The notes: generated by a model from the letters alone, not told the origin. Shown: positions 17,905 to 25,753, numbered from the stretch's first letter. The stretch: 56,154 bases of DNA from Oscillospiraceae bacterium (GCA_910575505.1 CAJTFK010000027.1:1-56154), one strand, 5' to 3'. Program-made: numbers and translations.

Positions 17905-18284
17905 TGCTGCCCTTTTCCTTTCTCCAGCAGCCGTTTCAATTCCTCATATTCCTCGTCTGCCAGCAAATCGCCCATAATCAGATTGGAAACCAGACCTTTT
18001 GCGCTTCCCTCATAAATCTTGTCCAGGAAATTTTTTGTCTGCGTCGTCTGGTACTCCGCTTCCGAAACAAGCGTGGTATATTCATTGCGGCGTCCGATTT
18101 TCTTTGCACTCAGAAAGCCTTTGTTCATCAGCCGCGATAGAAGTACAATCAGGGTGTTCTTTTGACACGGCTTGCCTCTTGCTGCCAGCCCGTCCATGAT
18201 ATAAGGAAACAGCGTCACATCCTCTGGGTTTCCCCATACGATTTTCATAATTTCAAGTTCGGCGTCGGAAATTTGCTGTACCAC
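17901..18284 (-). CDS. blaI: BlaI/MecI-family repressor
   Basis: 127 residues from GTG 18284, with AAGGAGG seven bases upstream. The winged-helix segment reads ISDAELEIMKIVWGNPEDVT, then KNTLIVLLSRLMNKGFLSAK. The dimerisation and cleavage region includes TKNFLDKIYEGSAKGLVSNL. BlaI represses its own operon and is cut by BlaR1. The promoter upstream carries two matching dyads. No beta-lactamase gene is present in element A, so the target may be only this operon or a neighbour such as the divergent GHKL gene. Confidence 0.9.
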   Translation of the reverse strand: MVQQISDAELEIMKIVWGNPEDVTLFPYIMDGLAARGKPCQKNTLIVLLSRLMNKGFLSAKKIGRRNEYTTLVSEAEYQTTQTKNFLDKIYEGSAKGLVSNLIMGDLLADEEYEELKRLLEKGKGQQ

Positions 18285-18301
18285 GTTTCATCCTCCTTAA
18301 T

Positions 18302-18354
18302 GTACAACATCGTGTTGACGGTTAAAATATAACACGACGTTGTCTTTTTGTCAA
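18302..18354 (-). promoter_or_regulatory. blaI promoter with two operator dyads
   Basis: On the minus strand TTGACA (18354-18349), a 17-base spacer and TATATT (18331-18326) form a near-consensus promoter. ACAACGTCGTGTT lies in the spacer, and a second copy, inverted (AACACGATGTTGT), lies just downstream of the -10. Both contain AACAnnnTGTT-type dyads. This placement would block RNA polymerase, as expected for BlaI autorepression. Confidence 0.75.
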
Positions 18355-18529
18355 GCGGATTTTTATAGATGCTGGAAATGAGGAACACTAACGTAGCAAG
18401 CATAGGGAGTGTGGCCACACTCCCGAAAACGACCAAAACCGGCCCCTGACGGGCCGTGTCCGTTTTGCTTGTTGGGATAGTCCCAAACCCTTTATAGATG
18501 ATGACATAACTTTAGAAACGACTTTCTTC

Positions 18530-18558
18530 TTGAATTTAGTGTGCTGCTGGATTATAAT
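18530..18558 (+). promoter_or_regulatory. Promoter of the GHKL-nuclease gene
   Basis: TTGAAT at 18530-18535, a 17-base spacer and TATAAT at 18553-18558 lie 24 bases before the ATG at 18583. GGAGG lies between them. Confidence 0.7.
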
Positions 18559-18582
18559 AGGTTTAGTTGGAGGTGTTTGATT

Positions 18583-20502
18583 ATGGCAGATATAATACAA
18601 GGTTCAAAGTTTGAAAAAGATTTTATCGAACGCACATATGCCAGTATCGTTTCTGACATGTCTATTGCATTTTCAGAATTAGTCGCTAATTCATGGGACG
18701 CAGGTGCAACTCTCGTTTCTATAACACTTCCAAGTAAAGGCAGCAATCTGATAACAATTGAGGATAACGGGTCAGGCATGACCGATAAGGAATTTCAGCA
18801 AAGATGGATGACAATTGCATATAATCGAGTTACCCATCAAGGGCAATATATTGAATATAATTCATCTAAAGGCAAAGCAAAAAGGTTAGCATATGGACGA
18901 AACGGCGTGGGACGACATGCGATGCTTTGCTTTGATAATAAATATCAAGTTGATACTTGGCGAGACGGGAAATGTAACACTTATTTAATCAGTGTTGATG
19001 GTGGGGACTCTGCGTTTTCAATAATGCAACATACAGTGTCCGATAAAGAGGGAAGTGGAACACGGCTCACGGTAAAGGCAGTAAAAAAATGTCCTTATAA
19101 AGCTGATGTTATGCGTACATTGGGATACCGCTTTCTTTTTGACCCAGAGTTTACTGTTTTTGTGGATGGCGAGGAAATCGAATTTCAAAATAATATTACG
19201 CCTATTAAAAGTGAAGAAATTAAGTTAAAACTGAAACCTTCCATCAAAGTGTCAATTTATCAAATTCCCGATGGGGAAACGTCAACAGCAACAAGCGGAA
19301 TTGCATTTTGGGCAGGCTCAAGGCTCGTTGGAAATCCATCGTGGATTGTTGGCAGCACCCGTGTAGAAGATGCTCGCCGAAAGTTTGCGTTACGTCATCT
19401 CATCGTTGTTCAGGCAGATTGTTTGATTGATGATGTTCACTATGATTGGTCACATTTCAATAATACCGAACCGGTAAAAGAGGTCTTTGCCGTAGTAGTT
19501 CAATTTGTAAAAGCATTTCGTGTTAGCTATTATAAAGGGAAAGTCACCGAAGTAAAAAAGGACGTGATACGAAATAACATTGATAAAATAGAAACATTAT
19601 CCATTCCAGCACTGTATGATTTGAAAAATTTCTTTGAAAATTATTTAGAGCAGCGTCCAGAAATTGATGGTGACGAGCTGAATGTAATTATTGGTGCGCT
19701 TGTTTCAGTTTTACAGTCCCGTAACGGAATGTCACTTTTGGAAAAATTGTCAGCTATGGATATAGAAGATATGGATACCCTAAATGAAATTCTTGATGAA
19801 TGGTCTGTGTCTGATATACGAGTAGTTTTAGATGAAATTGACCAGAGGTTGAAAGTTATCAATGCAATTGAGCAGTTATGTAGTGATCCGTCAACAGATG
19901 AATTACATATTTTACATCCCCTTGTCAGTCAAGCGAAATGGTTGTTTGGCGTAGAATTTGACAACCCCAATTATACATTTAACCGTGCTCTCTCAACAGT
20001 TGTTCAAACCCTATTACAAAGCAAGCGCAAAGAAATTGTTGATATAAATTGGTCGAAACGGCCTGATTTAGTTATTGGGAGTGATTTTTCTCTTAGCTGT
20101 GTCTGCACAGAAGATGTGGATGAAAATGAAGTCTTTCTAATTGATAAGATATTGATTATTGAGCTAAAAAAGGGCGGTTTCACCATTGGCCGGGATGAAA
20201 TGAATCAAGCAAATGAATATATTGAATCAATTTATTACGGAAATAGCTTAAACTGTAAACCCAAAATCAAAGCATTTGTTGTTGGCGATAAGGTTTCCGA
20301 TGGTATGGGTGCCAAAAGGACAGTGGAGGATTTTGGAGAAATATATGCCTATACTTATAGGCAGTTGGTAAGGACAGCTGAAAAGAGATTATTCAATCTC
20401 AAAGAAAAGTTGACCGTAAGATACCAAGAGATGAGTGTAAAAGACTATCTTTCCGAAGTTTTGGAGGAACCTCGTCAGACAGAATTGGCATTGGCAAAAT
20501 AA
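18583..20502 (+). CDS. GHKL (MORC/Hsp90-like) ATPase fused to a PD-(D/E)XK-like nuclease
   Basis: 639 residues from ATG 18583, preceded by GGAGG; an upstream GTG lies in the promoter and is unlikely. The GHKL ATPase fold is clear: FSELVANSWDAGAT (N box, about residue 30), IEDNGSGMTD (G1, about 58), YGRNGVGRHAMLCF (G2, about 104). The C-terminal part shows RPDLVIGSDF, then KILIIELKKGGF, a D...ExK pattern of PD-(D/E)XK nucleases, at about 510-545. GHKL ATPases with nuclease domains occur in restriction-like and MORC-related systems. The gene stands alone with its own promoter, is AT-rich, and is cargo in element A. A defence role is inferred; no exact named system was recognised. Confidence 0.8.
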   Translation: MADIIQGSKFEKDFIERTYASIVSDMSIAFSELVANSWDAGATLVSITLPSKGSNLITIEDNGSGMTDKEFQQRWMTIAYNRVTHQGQYIEYNSSKGKAKRLAYGRNGVGRHAMLCFDNKYQVDTWRDGKCNTYLISVDGGDSAFSIMQHTVSDKEGSGTRLTVKAVKKCPYKADVMRTLGYRFLFDPEFTVFVDGEEIEFQNNITPIKSEEIKLKLKPSIKVSIYQIPDGETSTATSGIAFWAGSRLVGNPSWIVGSTRVEDARRKFALRHLIVVQADCLIDDVHYDWSHFNNTEPVKEVFAVVVQFVKAFRVSYYKGKVTEVKKDVIRNNIDKIETLSIPALYDLKNFFENYLEQRPEIDGDELNVIIGALVSVLQSRNGMSLLEKLSAMDIEDMDTLNEILDEWSVSDIRVVLDEIDQRLKVINAIEQLCSDPSTDELHILHPLVSQAKWLFGVEFDNPNYTFNRALSTVVQTLLQSKRKEIVDINWSKRPDLVIGSDFSLSCVCTEDVDENEVFLIDKILIIELKKGGFTIGRDEMNQANEYIESIYYGNSLNCKPKIKAFVVGDKVSDGMGAKRTVEDFGEIYAYTYRQLVRTAEKRLFNLKEKLTVRYQEMSVKDYLSEVLEEPRQTELALAK

Positions 20503-21064
20503 ATCAATATTGTAACTCCCTATCTGTACCCATCAAATCAGCCCATCGCCCTACGCATTTAGGGCCTATCCAGCGGCCTGTTTTCAAGGCTTTCGAGTAG
20601 CGGCCACATAGGGGGTAATACGATTTGACCTGCACCCGCCAAAACGGGCTTCTAACGGCGTACAGAAGGACACAAAAAGCCAGGGCGGGAGGCCGACACT
20701 CCGGCGCTCCTGTCCCTGGCTTCTGATAGACTGTAAACTGTGCTGTCACACAAGAGGGCCGCAGGCCCTCTTGTGACACCCGCAGAAACCGCACACCCGC
20801 TTCGCGCCTGTACGGTTTCTGCGGGTCAGATAATGTTCACGATACCCCTGCTACGATTTGACCTCTCTGCTTTTCGCTTCCGTTCCATTCCCTTCCGGCG
20901 GCTTTGCCGCTTGTCCTCCAAGGGAGGGGGTAGGGGAAAGGATAGGAAAGGAATGGGTAATTGATAAGTCTTTACTTGATTTTTCTTTATTTACTTATAT
21001 CTTTATTTTATTGCGTCAAATTTACCTACATAGGATTTTCCAACATCGGTTTTCCCGACGCAGG
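20503..21064. other. Region without an intact gene; degraded replication-protein tail and hairpins
   Basis: On the minus strand the HTH protein family's proline/asparagine-rich linker continues past its stop as ENPM and then breaks up in several frames, suggesting decay of a DUF6017-type gene. Two strong hairpins are present: AGCCAGGG...CCCTGGCT (about 20680-20723) and AAGAGGGCC/GGCCCTCTT (about 20752-20770). No confident gene is seen. Confidence 0.5.
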
Positions 21065-21388
21065 TTATTCCAACGCCGGTTGATTGGACGGCGGCTGGGG
21101 TTCTTCGTAGATGGTGTACTCCGCTCCCCGCAGCCGTCCACGGCTGTCCCGTTCCCTTGTCCGCACGATATACCCGGCCTGCTCCAGTTCGTGGACGGCC
21201 TTACGGATGGCGTCGATTTGCTCCCGGTCGATGTAGGCCAGCCCTTGCAGGGTGTAGTCCCACTTTTCCGGGAGACTGAGCATCTGCGACAGCAGGCCCT
21301 TGGCTTTTAGGGATAGCTCCCGGTTCCGCAAATGATGGTTGGACATGACTGTGTAATTTGTGTTCTTCGCAACATGAAATACTGTCAT
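21065..21388 (-). CDS. Helix-turn-helix replication-type protein, C-terminally truncated
   Basis: 107 residues from ATG 21386-21388, preceded by AAAGGAG. It reads VAKNTNYTVMSNHHLRNREL then SLKAKGLLSQMLSLPEKWDY, and IDAIRKAVHELEQAGYI. This winged-helix domain occurs in replisome-organiser-like proteins of clostridial elements, usually followed by a DUF6017 region. Here a TAA follows QPALE, and later codons still resemble the family linker (GKPMLENPM), so the protein is probably shortened by mutation. It lies close to the right end of element A. Confidence 0.7.
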   Translation of the reverse strand: MTVFHVAKNTNYTVMSNHHLRNRELSLKAKGLLSQMLSLPEKWDYTLQGLAYIDREQIDAIRKAVHELEQAGYIVRTRERDSRGRLRGAEYTIYEEPQPPSNQPALE

Positions 21389-21536
21389 TTCTGCTCCTTT
21401 CAGCGCATAAAGCGGCGTTCCCAGCCAAAGCGAGGCGGAGAACGCCGCTTTTTGTTTCGTACATACCATGCTTGCCTGCCGTCCATACCCATTGATTTTC
21501 TTGTGCTTTGAGAAGTATCGTTATCTAACGCCGTCT

Positions 21537-21659
21537 TTCAAGCGCCCAGGATTCCAGGAAATGCTGGCGGATATTGAGGCCGGGCTTGTCAGCATGGTCG
21601 TGGTCAAGGACATGTCCCGGTTTGGCCGAAACTATCTGGAGGTCGGGCTTTATACGGAA
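21537..21659 (+). pseudogene. Serine recombinase fragment 2 of 3
   Basis: The frame reads FKRPGFQEMLADIEAGLV, then SMVVVKDMSRFGRNYLEVGL and YTE. This is the segment directly after SGTSF in large serine recombinases. It begins at the right end of element A and stops at the GAA core (21657-21659) where element B begins. Joined to fragment 1 at the CTTT core and to fragment 3 at the GAA core, the frame stays open. Confidence 0.85.
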
Positions 21660-21710
21660 CTACACTGGACAAGGGCATAAAAAGATACTGGTCTGACGGT
21701 ATGCCCGCCG

Positions 21711-23222
21711 TCAGATTTTCCACTCAATTTGCAGTTTCTCGCTGGTGGCACGAATGACGGTAATCATCAAATCCACCACCTGCTGCTTGTCCTCAAAGCT
21801 GACGTTTTCCCAATCATCCAGGTAATTGGAAATCGTGTCAATCTGCTCTGGAGACACGGCCTCGGCGGTCAACCTGGCAATCTCGCTGGCAAGGGCCTGA
21901 CGGCGGCTGTCCAATTCCTCAATCTTGGCGTTGGCGTAGGAGATCAGCACCGGGGTCGCACCCACCAGCGTGTCCAACAACTTTTCAATCTCGCTCTCCA
22001 CCTGGGCCAGCTCCGCTTGCTTCGCCGTCAGCTTCGGGCTGGCGGCTCTTTTCTTTTTGCGGCCCGTCAGCGTCTTGTAGTCCTCCAGCTTCTTCACCAT
22101 CTGCTGGTAAACCAATTCCTCCAAATCGTGAAGCCGGACAGCATCACAGCCAGGACAGGATTTATTTTCTGCGTGTTTCGAGCAACGAAAATAGAGATGC
22201 CCACAAGAATGAGCCGCCATCAAAGCGTAGCCGCAGTTGCCACACTTGATTTTCCCGGCCATCCACGAATGACGGGCTTTCCTCGCGGGCTGGTAGCTTT
22301 GGCTTGCCATGATTTTCTTTCGCACCCGAAGCCACAACTCGGACGGGATGAAGCCCTCGCTGGGAGCCAACACCAACATCTGGCCTTGCAGATATTTGTG
22401 CTTGTTGTCAATATTGCCCTTACTGCGATAGTAATAGCAGCCGTTGGTTCCTGCGAAGTCGGCGGCATCGTTGTAAATCTCCGTTCCCTGGCTCTTGAAA
22501 AACTCGTAGATGTCCAGGTCAGCCATTGCGTAAATTGGATTGCGGAGGATTAGGCTGATTGTTGACCTGGAAAACGGTTTTCCATAGAATGACCTCACGC
22601 CTTGGGCTGTAAGATGAGTGGCAATGTCGTGGAGCGAAATGCGCGGGTCGATATACATATCGTACATCTTGCGAACGAACGCCGCCTCTGTCGGTTCAAT
22701 CACCAGCTTCTTGGTGTGAATGCCGTCAATGATGATAGGCTCTGTCCGAAAACCGTAGGGCGCCCGCCCGCCCATTTTGAAACCGCGCTGACACCGGGAA
22801 TACCATGCGTCCTGCACCCGCTTCTGGATAGTCTCTCGCTCCAACTGCGCGAACACAATGCAGATGTTCAGCATCGCCCGGCCCATGGGTGTGGACGTAT
22901 CGAACTTCTCTGTGGAAGAAATAAATTCCACGTTGTACTCCTGGAATAACACCATCATGTTTGCGAAGTCCAGAATAGAACGGCTGATGCGGTCAAGTTT
23001 GTAAACGACTACCCTAGCGATCAGCCCGCGCTTGATGTCCTCCACCAGCATTTGAAACTGGGGCCTGTCCGTATTCTTACCACTATAACCCTTGTCTTGG
23101 TACTCCCGGCAGCTTCCACCCCTCAACTCGTATTTGCAAAACTCAATCTGACTTTCGATAGAGATGCTATCCTTTTTGTCGATGGATTGTCTTGCATAGA
23201 TCGCGTCAATTCGATTGTTCAT
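21711..23222 (-). CDS. Large serine recombinase of element B
   Basis: 503 residues. The start IDAIYARQSIDKKDSISIES contains the catalytic serine (YARQS). It continues with YQDKGYSGKNTDRPQFQ, VVYKLDRISRSILDFANMM and a recombinase domain. The zinc ribbon is IKCGNCGYALMAAH with CSKHAENKSCPGC, followed by a coiled coil at about 395-450. The overall layout matches large integrases of Firmicutes elements, but the sequence differs clearly from recombinase A. It lies at the left end of element B, about 50 bases from the boundary, as usual for such enzymes. It appears intact. Confidence 0.9.
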   Translation of the reverse strand: MNNRIDAIYARQSIDKKDSISIESQIEFCKYELRGGSCREYQDKGYSGKNTDRPQFQMLVEDIKRGLIARVVVYKLDRISRSILDFANMMVLFQEYNVEFISSTEKFDTSTPMGRAMLNICIVFAQLERETIQKRVQDAWYSRCQRGFKMGGRAPYGFRTEPIIIDGIHTKKLVIEPTEAAFVRKMYDMYIDPRISLHDIATHLTAQGVRSFYGKPFSRSTISLILRNPIYAMADLDIYEFFKSQGTEIYNDAADFAGTNGCYYYRSKGNIDNKHKYLQGQMLVLAPSEGFIPSELWLRVRKKIMASQSYQPARKARHSWMAGKIKCGNCGYALMAAHSCGHLYFRCSKHAENKSCPGCDAVRLHDLEELVYQQMVKKLEDYKTLTGRKKKRAASPKLTAKQAELAQVESEIEKLLDTLVGATPVLISYANAKIEELDSRRQALASEIARLTAEAVSPEQIDTISNYLDDWENVSFEDKQQVVDLMITVIRATSEKLQIEWKI

Positions 23223-23310
23223 TTTGTGCTCCCTTTCTGAAAAGAAACGGAGCTGCTGACAGCTTCATTATACCGTCAGCAGCCCTGCAAATCAATCTCT
23301 ATCTAAAAAA

Positions 23311-23493
23311 TCACGATACGGGCGTTTCCCTCTGCTGGTACTTGCGGAACACCTCATAGAGCCGCTGCTCCAACTCCCGGCGCTTTGCCGCCTCCTGCTC
23401 CGGGGTGAGGATAGGCGTGAGGTTTTCCAGCGGGATTTCCCGGCCCTGGAAATTGACAATCTCGGTCTGCTTCTTGTAGCTGATATGCTCCAT
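23311..23493 (-). CDS. Small conserved-looking protein upstream of recombinase B
   Basis: 60 residues from ATG 23491-23493, with AAGGAG six bases upstream. It reads MEHISYKKQTEIVNFQGREI, then PLENLTPILTPEQEAAKRRE and a charged helix LEQRLYEVFRKYQQ. I do not recognise a named domain. The position, about 90 bases before the recombinase on the same strand, mirrors the TnpW-like gene of element A, suggesting an accessory or regulatory role in transposition. That is inference from synteny only. Confidence 0.55.
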   Translation of the reverse strand: MEHISYKKQTEIVNFQGREIPLENLTPILTPEQEAAKRRELEQRLYEVFRKYQQRETPVS

Positions 23494-23693
23494 AGGCAAC
23501 TCCTTGTTTTCAAAATTTCAGGGTGAACATTTGTCCGAAAAGTGGGCGCTATTTACTCCCACTCGTTTTACTTGTACTTGTTATTGTTCTTATAGTTCTT
23601 ATTAGGGGTCAGCTTTTTTGCCTGCGTCAGCCGGGTTTCTGCCCTATTACAAGCACAGTTTTCCGGCCATGGTGAAGGACAAGTTTTTATCCA

Positions 23694-24041
23694 TCAGGGG
23701 TGGCTAACTTTTTGTCCATCAGGCAGTTTTACATAGATATGATTGGGTTTGGAGAACTGCTGTCGCCTGCGCTCAATCAGTCCTGCCGCCTCCAACTCAG
23801 CCAATGCGTTCTTGGCGGTAGTCAGGCTCTTGCCGAGCATTTCGGCTATCTTCTCAATCGGGAAGATGATATAAACTCTCCCAGCTTCGTCCGTCCACCC
23901 GTTGAGCTGGGACAGCCGCGCCCGGTCAAGCAAAAGAGCATAGGTCAGCTTGGCGGTAAGGGTCAGGCCCATGTCTAGCAGGAACCAGGGGAAGAAGAAA
24001 TAGGGCGGCAATTCGGTAGTTATCGCAATGTAGTCGGTCAT
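23694..24041 (-). CDS. Replication initiator protein A-like (RepA_N domain)
   Basis: 115 residues starting MTDYIAITTELPPYFFFPWF, then LTLTAKLTYALLLDRARLSQ and EKIAEMLGKSLTTAKNALAE, a winged-helix DNA-binding domain typical of RepA_N initiators in Firmicutes plasmids and ICEs. The frame stops soon after KLPDGQKVSHP. Downstream the other frame still spells NKNYKNNNKYK, the usual tail of these proteins, so the C-terminal part is likely frameshifted. It may allow intermolecular maintenance of the excised circle; that is inference. Confidence 0.7.
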   Translation of the reverse strand: MTDYIAITTELPPYFFFPWFLLDMGLTLTAKLTYALLLDRARLSQLNGWTDEAGRVYIIFPIEKIAEMLGKSLTTAKNALAELEAAGLIERRRQQFSKPNHIYVKLPDGQKVSHP

Positions 24042-24190
24042 GGTATTAGCCTCCTTGGTGTGGGGCTGTCAGACCGCCGCTGTAGGCCGTTAGAGGCCCG
24101 TTTTCGGGGTTGGAAAGAAAATGTATCAGGCCCCCGTCGAGGGCGGTCTTGAAAGCCTTGATATTACGGCATTTTCAGCGGGTACTTTTT

Positions 24191-24559
24191 CTACACATCG
24201 GCCCGGTTTTTCCTGGCCCATGCTCGCTTGCTCCGTTTGGCCCGTTCTGCTGCACAGGTGGAGCAGTAGAGTGTGTTGTGCCTGGGCGGGGCAAATGTCC
24301 TTCCACACTTCCGGCAGCGCCGCCGTCTGACAGCGGGCGGAGGGAACAGCGCGGCAGACAGGCCAGCGTCCAGGGGAAGGACAGCGGCGCGGAACCATTT
24401 GCAAATCAGGGAGTAGGTGATACTCTGCGGACAGACACATTCCTCGCCGTTGTCCAGGAGCAGGCAGTTTCCGCAGTCATAGTTGCAGCATTCATGCACC
24501 AGCCGCCGGACCGTCCGGTATTGCCGATAGGTCATGTGGGGGATTTCGGATACTGCCAT
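24191..24559 (-). CDS. Cysteine-rich VLP-domain protein
   Basis: 122 residues from ATG 24559 after GGGGGAG. The first half holds VRRLVHECCNYDCGNCLLLD then EECVCPQSITYSLICKWFR, the signature of the Cys-rich VLP family. A second cysteine cluster, RCRKCGRTFAPPRHNTLYCS then TCAAERAK, forms a zinc finger. Such proteins are encoded beside MobA/MobL relaxases and oriT in clostridial mobilizable elements; their function is unknown. Here the oriT-like site lies about 420 bases upstream, but no relaxase follows. Confidence 0.75.
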   Translation of the reverse strand: MAVSEIPHMTYRQYRTVRRLVHECCNYDCGNCLLLDNGEECVCPQSITYSLICKWFRAAVLPLDAGLSAALFPPPAVRRRRCRKCGRTFAPPRHNTLYCSTCAAERAKRSKRAWARKNRADV

Positions 24560-24709
24560 TTCACACGCTCCCCCGGCAAAATCCTAAAAACGTCAGATTT
24601 GCGTTTTTAGCGTGAGTGCCAATCTGGCGTTGACGATACCTGACCCGCAGGAAAGGAACAGACGCAAAGCGGGTGTGGGGCCCCCGCGCAAGCCCAGCGA
24701 AGCGGGTTG

Positions 24710-24963
24710 CGTGGGGAAAGGAGGAGCAAGGGAGCGAACGCAGTTTTCGCCGCAGGCGGAAACGAAGTTGAGCGGACTTTGCGACGACGCGCGCAAGGGG
24801 TTTGGGGAGTGCAGCTCCCCATCGCGTCCGAAGGACGCAACGCCCCAACCTGGGGCCCCCGCAAAGTCGCAGACTTTGTGGGGAGAGGAGGAGCAAGGGA
24901 GCGAGCGCAGTTTTCGCCGCAAGGCGGAAATGGAGATGAGCGGACTTTGCGACGACGTGCGCA
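24710..24963. repeat. Pair of about 85-bp imperfect direct repeats next to an oriT-like site
   Basis: The segment at about 24712-24798 recurs at about 24880-24963: both begin GGAGGAGCAAGGGAGCGA, pass through CGCAGTTTTCGCCGCA, and end GAGCGGACTTTGCGACGACG. They differ at roughly eight positions. The second copy ends just before the oriT-like hairpin. The whole block 24560-25150 is GC-rich with no convincing gene on either strand. Repeats beside oriT often bind relaxosome proteins. Confidence 0.7.
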
Positions 24964-24966
24964 CGG

Positions 24967-24994
24967 CACCGGAACGGTGTATAAGTGCGCCGTT
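24967..24994 (+). other. Orphan oriT-like site (MOBQ nick motif)
   Basis: A perfect hairpin CACCG-GAA-CGGTG (24967-24979) is followed after two bases by TAAGTGCGCC at 24982-24991, then GTT. This is the arrangement seen at the 2980-3018 oriT, with ten of ten bases shared through TAAGTGCGCC. No relaxase gene is in element B. Confidence 0.65.
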
Positions 24995-25055
24995 GGGAAC
25001 GGACGTACTTTTGCCGAAGTCGATTTATCGCTGACATTCTGGCCTCCTTGACATA

Positions 25056-25089
25056 GGATGGACAAGCCGCCGGAGTAGCTTGTCCATCC
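25056..25089. repeat. Perfect 12-bp hairpin
   Basis: GGATGGACAAGC (25056-25067) pairs with GCTTGTCCATCC (25078-25089). There is no T-run, so it is not a clear intrinsic terminator. It lies between the oriT-like site and the sigma gene end. It contains GGACAAG, the motif seen at the element B ends. Confidence 0.5.
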
Positions 25090-25150
25090 CGGTGATGGGG
25101 CGGTTGCCCCTCACCTGGTAGCCATCATGCTGGGGTGATCGTCAGGGCGG

Positions 25151-25549
25151 TCAGCGGAAAAATTTGAAAAACTTTTTCCGAACGCCCTCAATGCTGTCAT
25201 AGACTGCGGCCTTGGAGCAGCCGCACATCCGCCCAATCTCCGCATAGCTGTAATCGTACAACGCATAGAGCAGAAACCGCTCCCGCTGGGTGGGGGTGCA
25301 GAGGGCCAGCACCGCCAGAATTTCGTCCATCGTTTCCTGCTGGCAGACCAGTTCCTCCGGGGTAGCGCAGTAGGGCAGAATGCCCTGGGCGGCGATTATG
25401 TACTCGTCACACTCACGCCCGTCCCAGTGCCGCCGCTGTTCCCGTTCAAGGCTCCGCTCGGTGCGTTTGGCCAGCTCCCAGAACTCGTCCAGGGTGGCGG
25501 CATCCTCATAGGTCAGCTTGCGACTATATCTCTTGATGGTAATCTCCAT
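25151..25549 (-). CDS. Element B sigma-70-like factor
   Basis: 132 residues from ATG 25547-25549. AGGAGG lies nine bases upstream; a longer upstream frame spans a hairpin and is unlikely. Region 4 reads LCTPTQRERFLLYALYDYSY then AEIGRMCGCSKAAVYDSIEG. The N-terminal half (TLDEFWELAKRTERSLERE) is a shortened region 2-like helix set. Factors of this kind control genes of Tn916-like and related elements. Upstream lie a leader micro-ORF, a terminator and a 16-bp stem that hides its ribosome site, so expression seems tightly gated. Confidence 0.75.
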   Translation of the reverse strand: MEITIKRYSRKLTYEDAATLDEFWELAKRTERSLEREQRRHWDGRECDEYIIAAQGILPYCATPEELVCQQETMDEILAVLALCTPTQRERFLLYALYDYSYAEIGRMCGCSKAAVYDSIEGVRKKFFKFFR

Positions 25550-25557
25550 CTTGTTGT

Positions 25558-25599
25558 CCTCCTGTTCAGATTTGGGGTAAGCGAAATCTGAACAGGAGG
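25558..25599 (-). promoter_or_regulatory. Hairpin masking the ribosome-binding site of the sigma gene
   Basis: A perfect 16-bp inverted repeat: CCTCCTGTTCAGATTT and AAATCTGAACAGGAGG around a 10-base loop. On the minus-strand transcript the second arm ends in the AGGAGG of the sigma gene, so the fold would block initiation. Confidence 0.75.
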
Positions 25600-25644
25600 G
25601 GCGGGCCGCGACACCGGGGCCGGATGGAACAATCCCCTGAAAAA

Positions 25645-25679
25645 GCAAAAATGCCCGAACAGCACAAGACTGTTCGGGC
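25645..25679 (-). terminator. Terminator/attenuator between leader ORF and sigma gene, element B
   Basis: GCCCGAACAG and CTGTTCGGGC form a perfect 10-bp stem with a 7-base loop, followed on the minus strand by ATTTTTGC. It lies about 75 bases after the leader ORF stop. Confidence 0.8.
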
Positions 25680-25753
25680 GTTGGGGTTGGCGATATGGGC
25701 AGACAAAAAACGACTATTTTTGCAAACCTGGGTAGGGGATGCCGCTGTGAGGA

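Larger units (their letters stand above)
12802..21538. mobile_element. Element A: serine-recombinase integrative element inside a recombinase gene
   Basis: The boundaries are defined by the interrupted recombinase gene: CTTT occurs at both junctions (12802-12805 and 21535-21538), and joining them restores an in-frame SGTSF-KRPGF. The two ends are inverted relative to each other. The left end read outward gives CGTTATCTCACCCCAGC before the core, and the right end gives CGTTATCTAACGCCGT, sharing CGTTATCT at about the same distance. Contents: recombinase, TnpW-like protein, HTH and sigma factor (all minus), leader ORF, BlaR1/BlaI, GHKL-nuclease gene (plus), and an HTH replication-type gene remnant. 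No relaxase was recognised, so it is at most mobilizable. Confidence 0.75.

Noticed and set aside
16111..18284. BlaR1/BlaI taken as evidence for beta-lactam resistance
   Set aside because: The sensor lacks a recognisable penicillin-binding domain and no beta-lactamase or PBP gene is linked.
24561..25065. Several long overlapping frames of 120-160 residues in the GC-rich block, both strands
   Set aside because: They arise from high GC and the duplicated 85-bp repeat. The products are low-complexity repeats of each other in shifted frames with no start signal; the oriT reading explains the region better.
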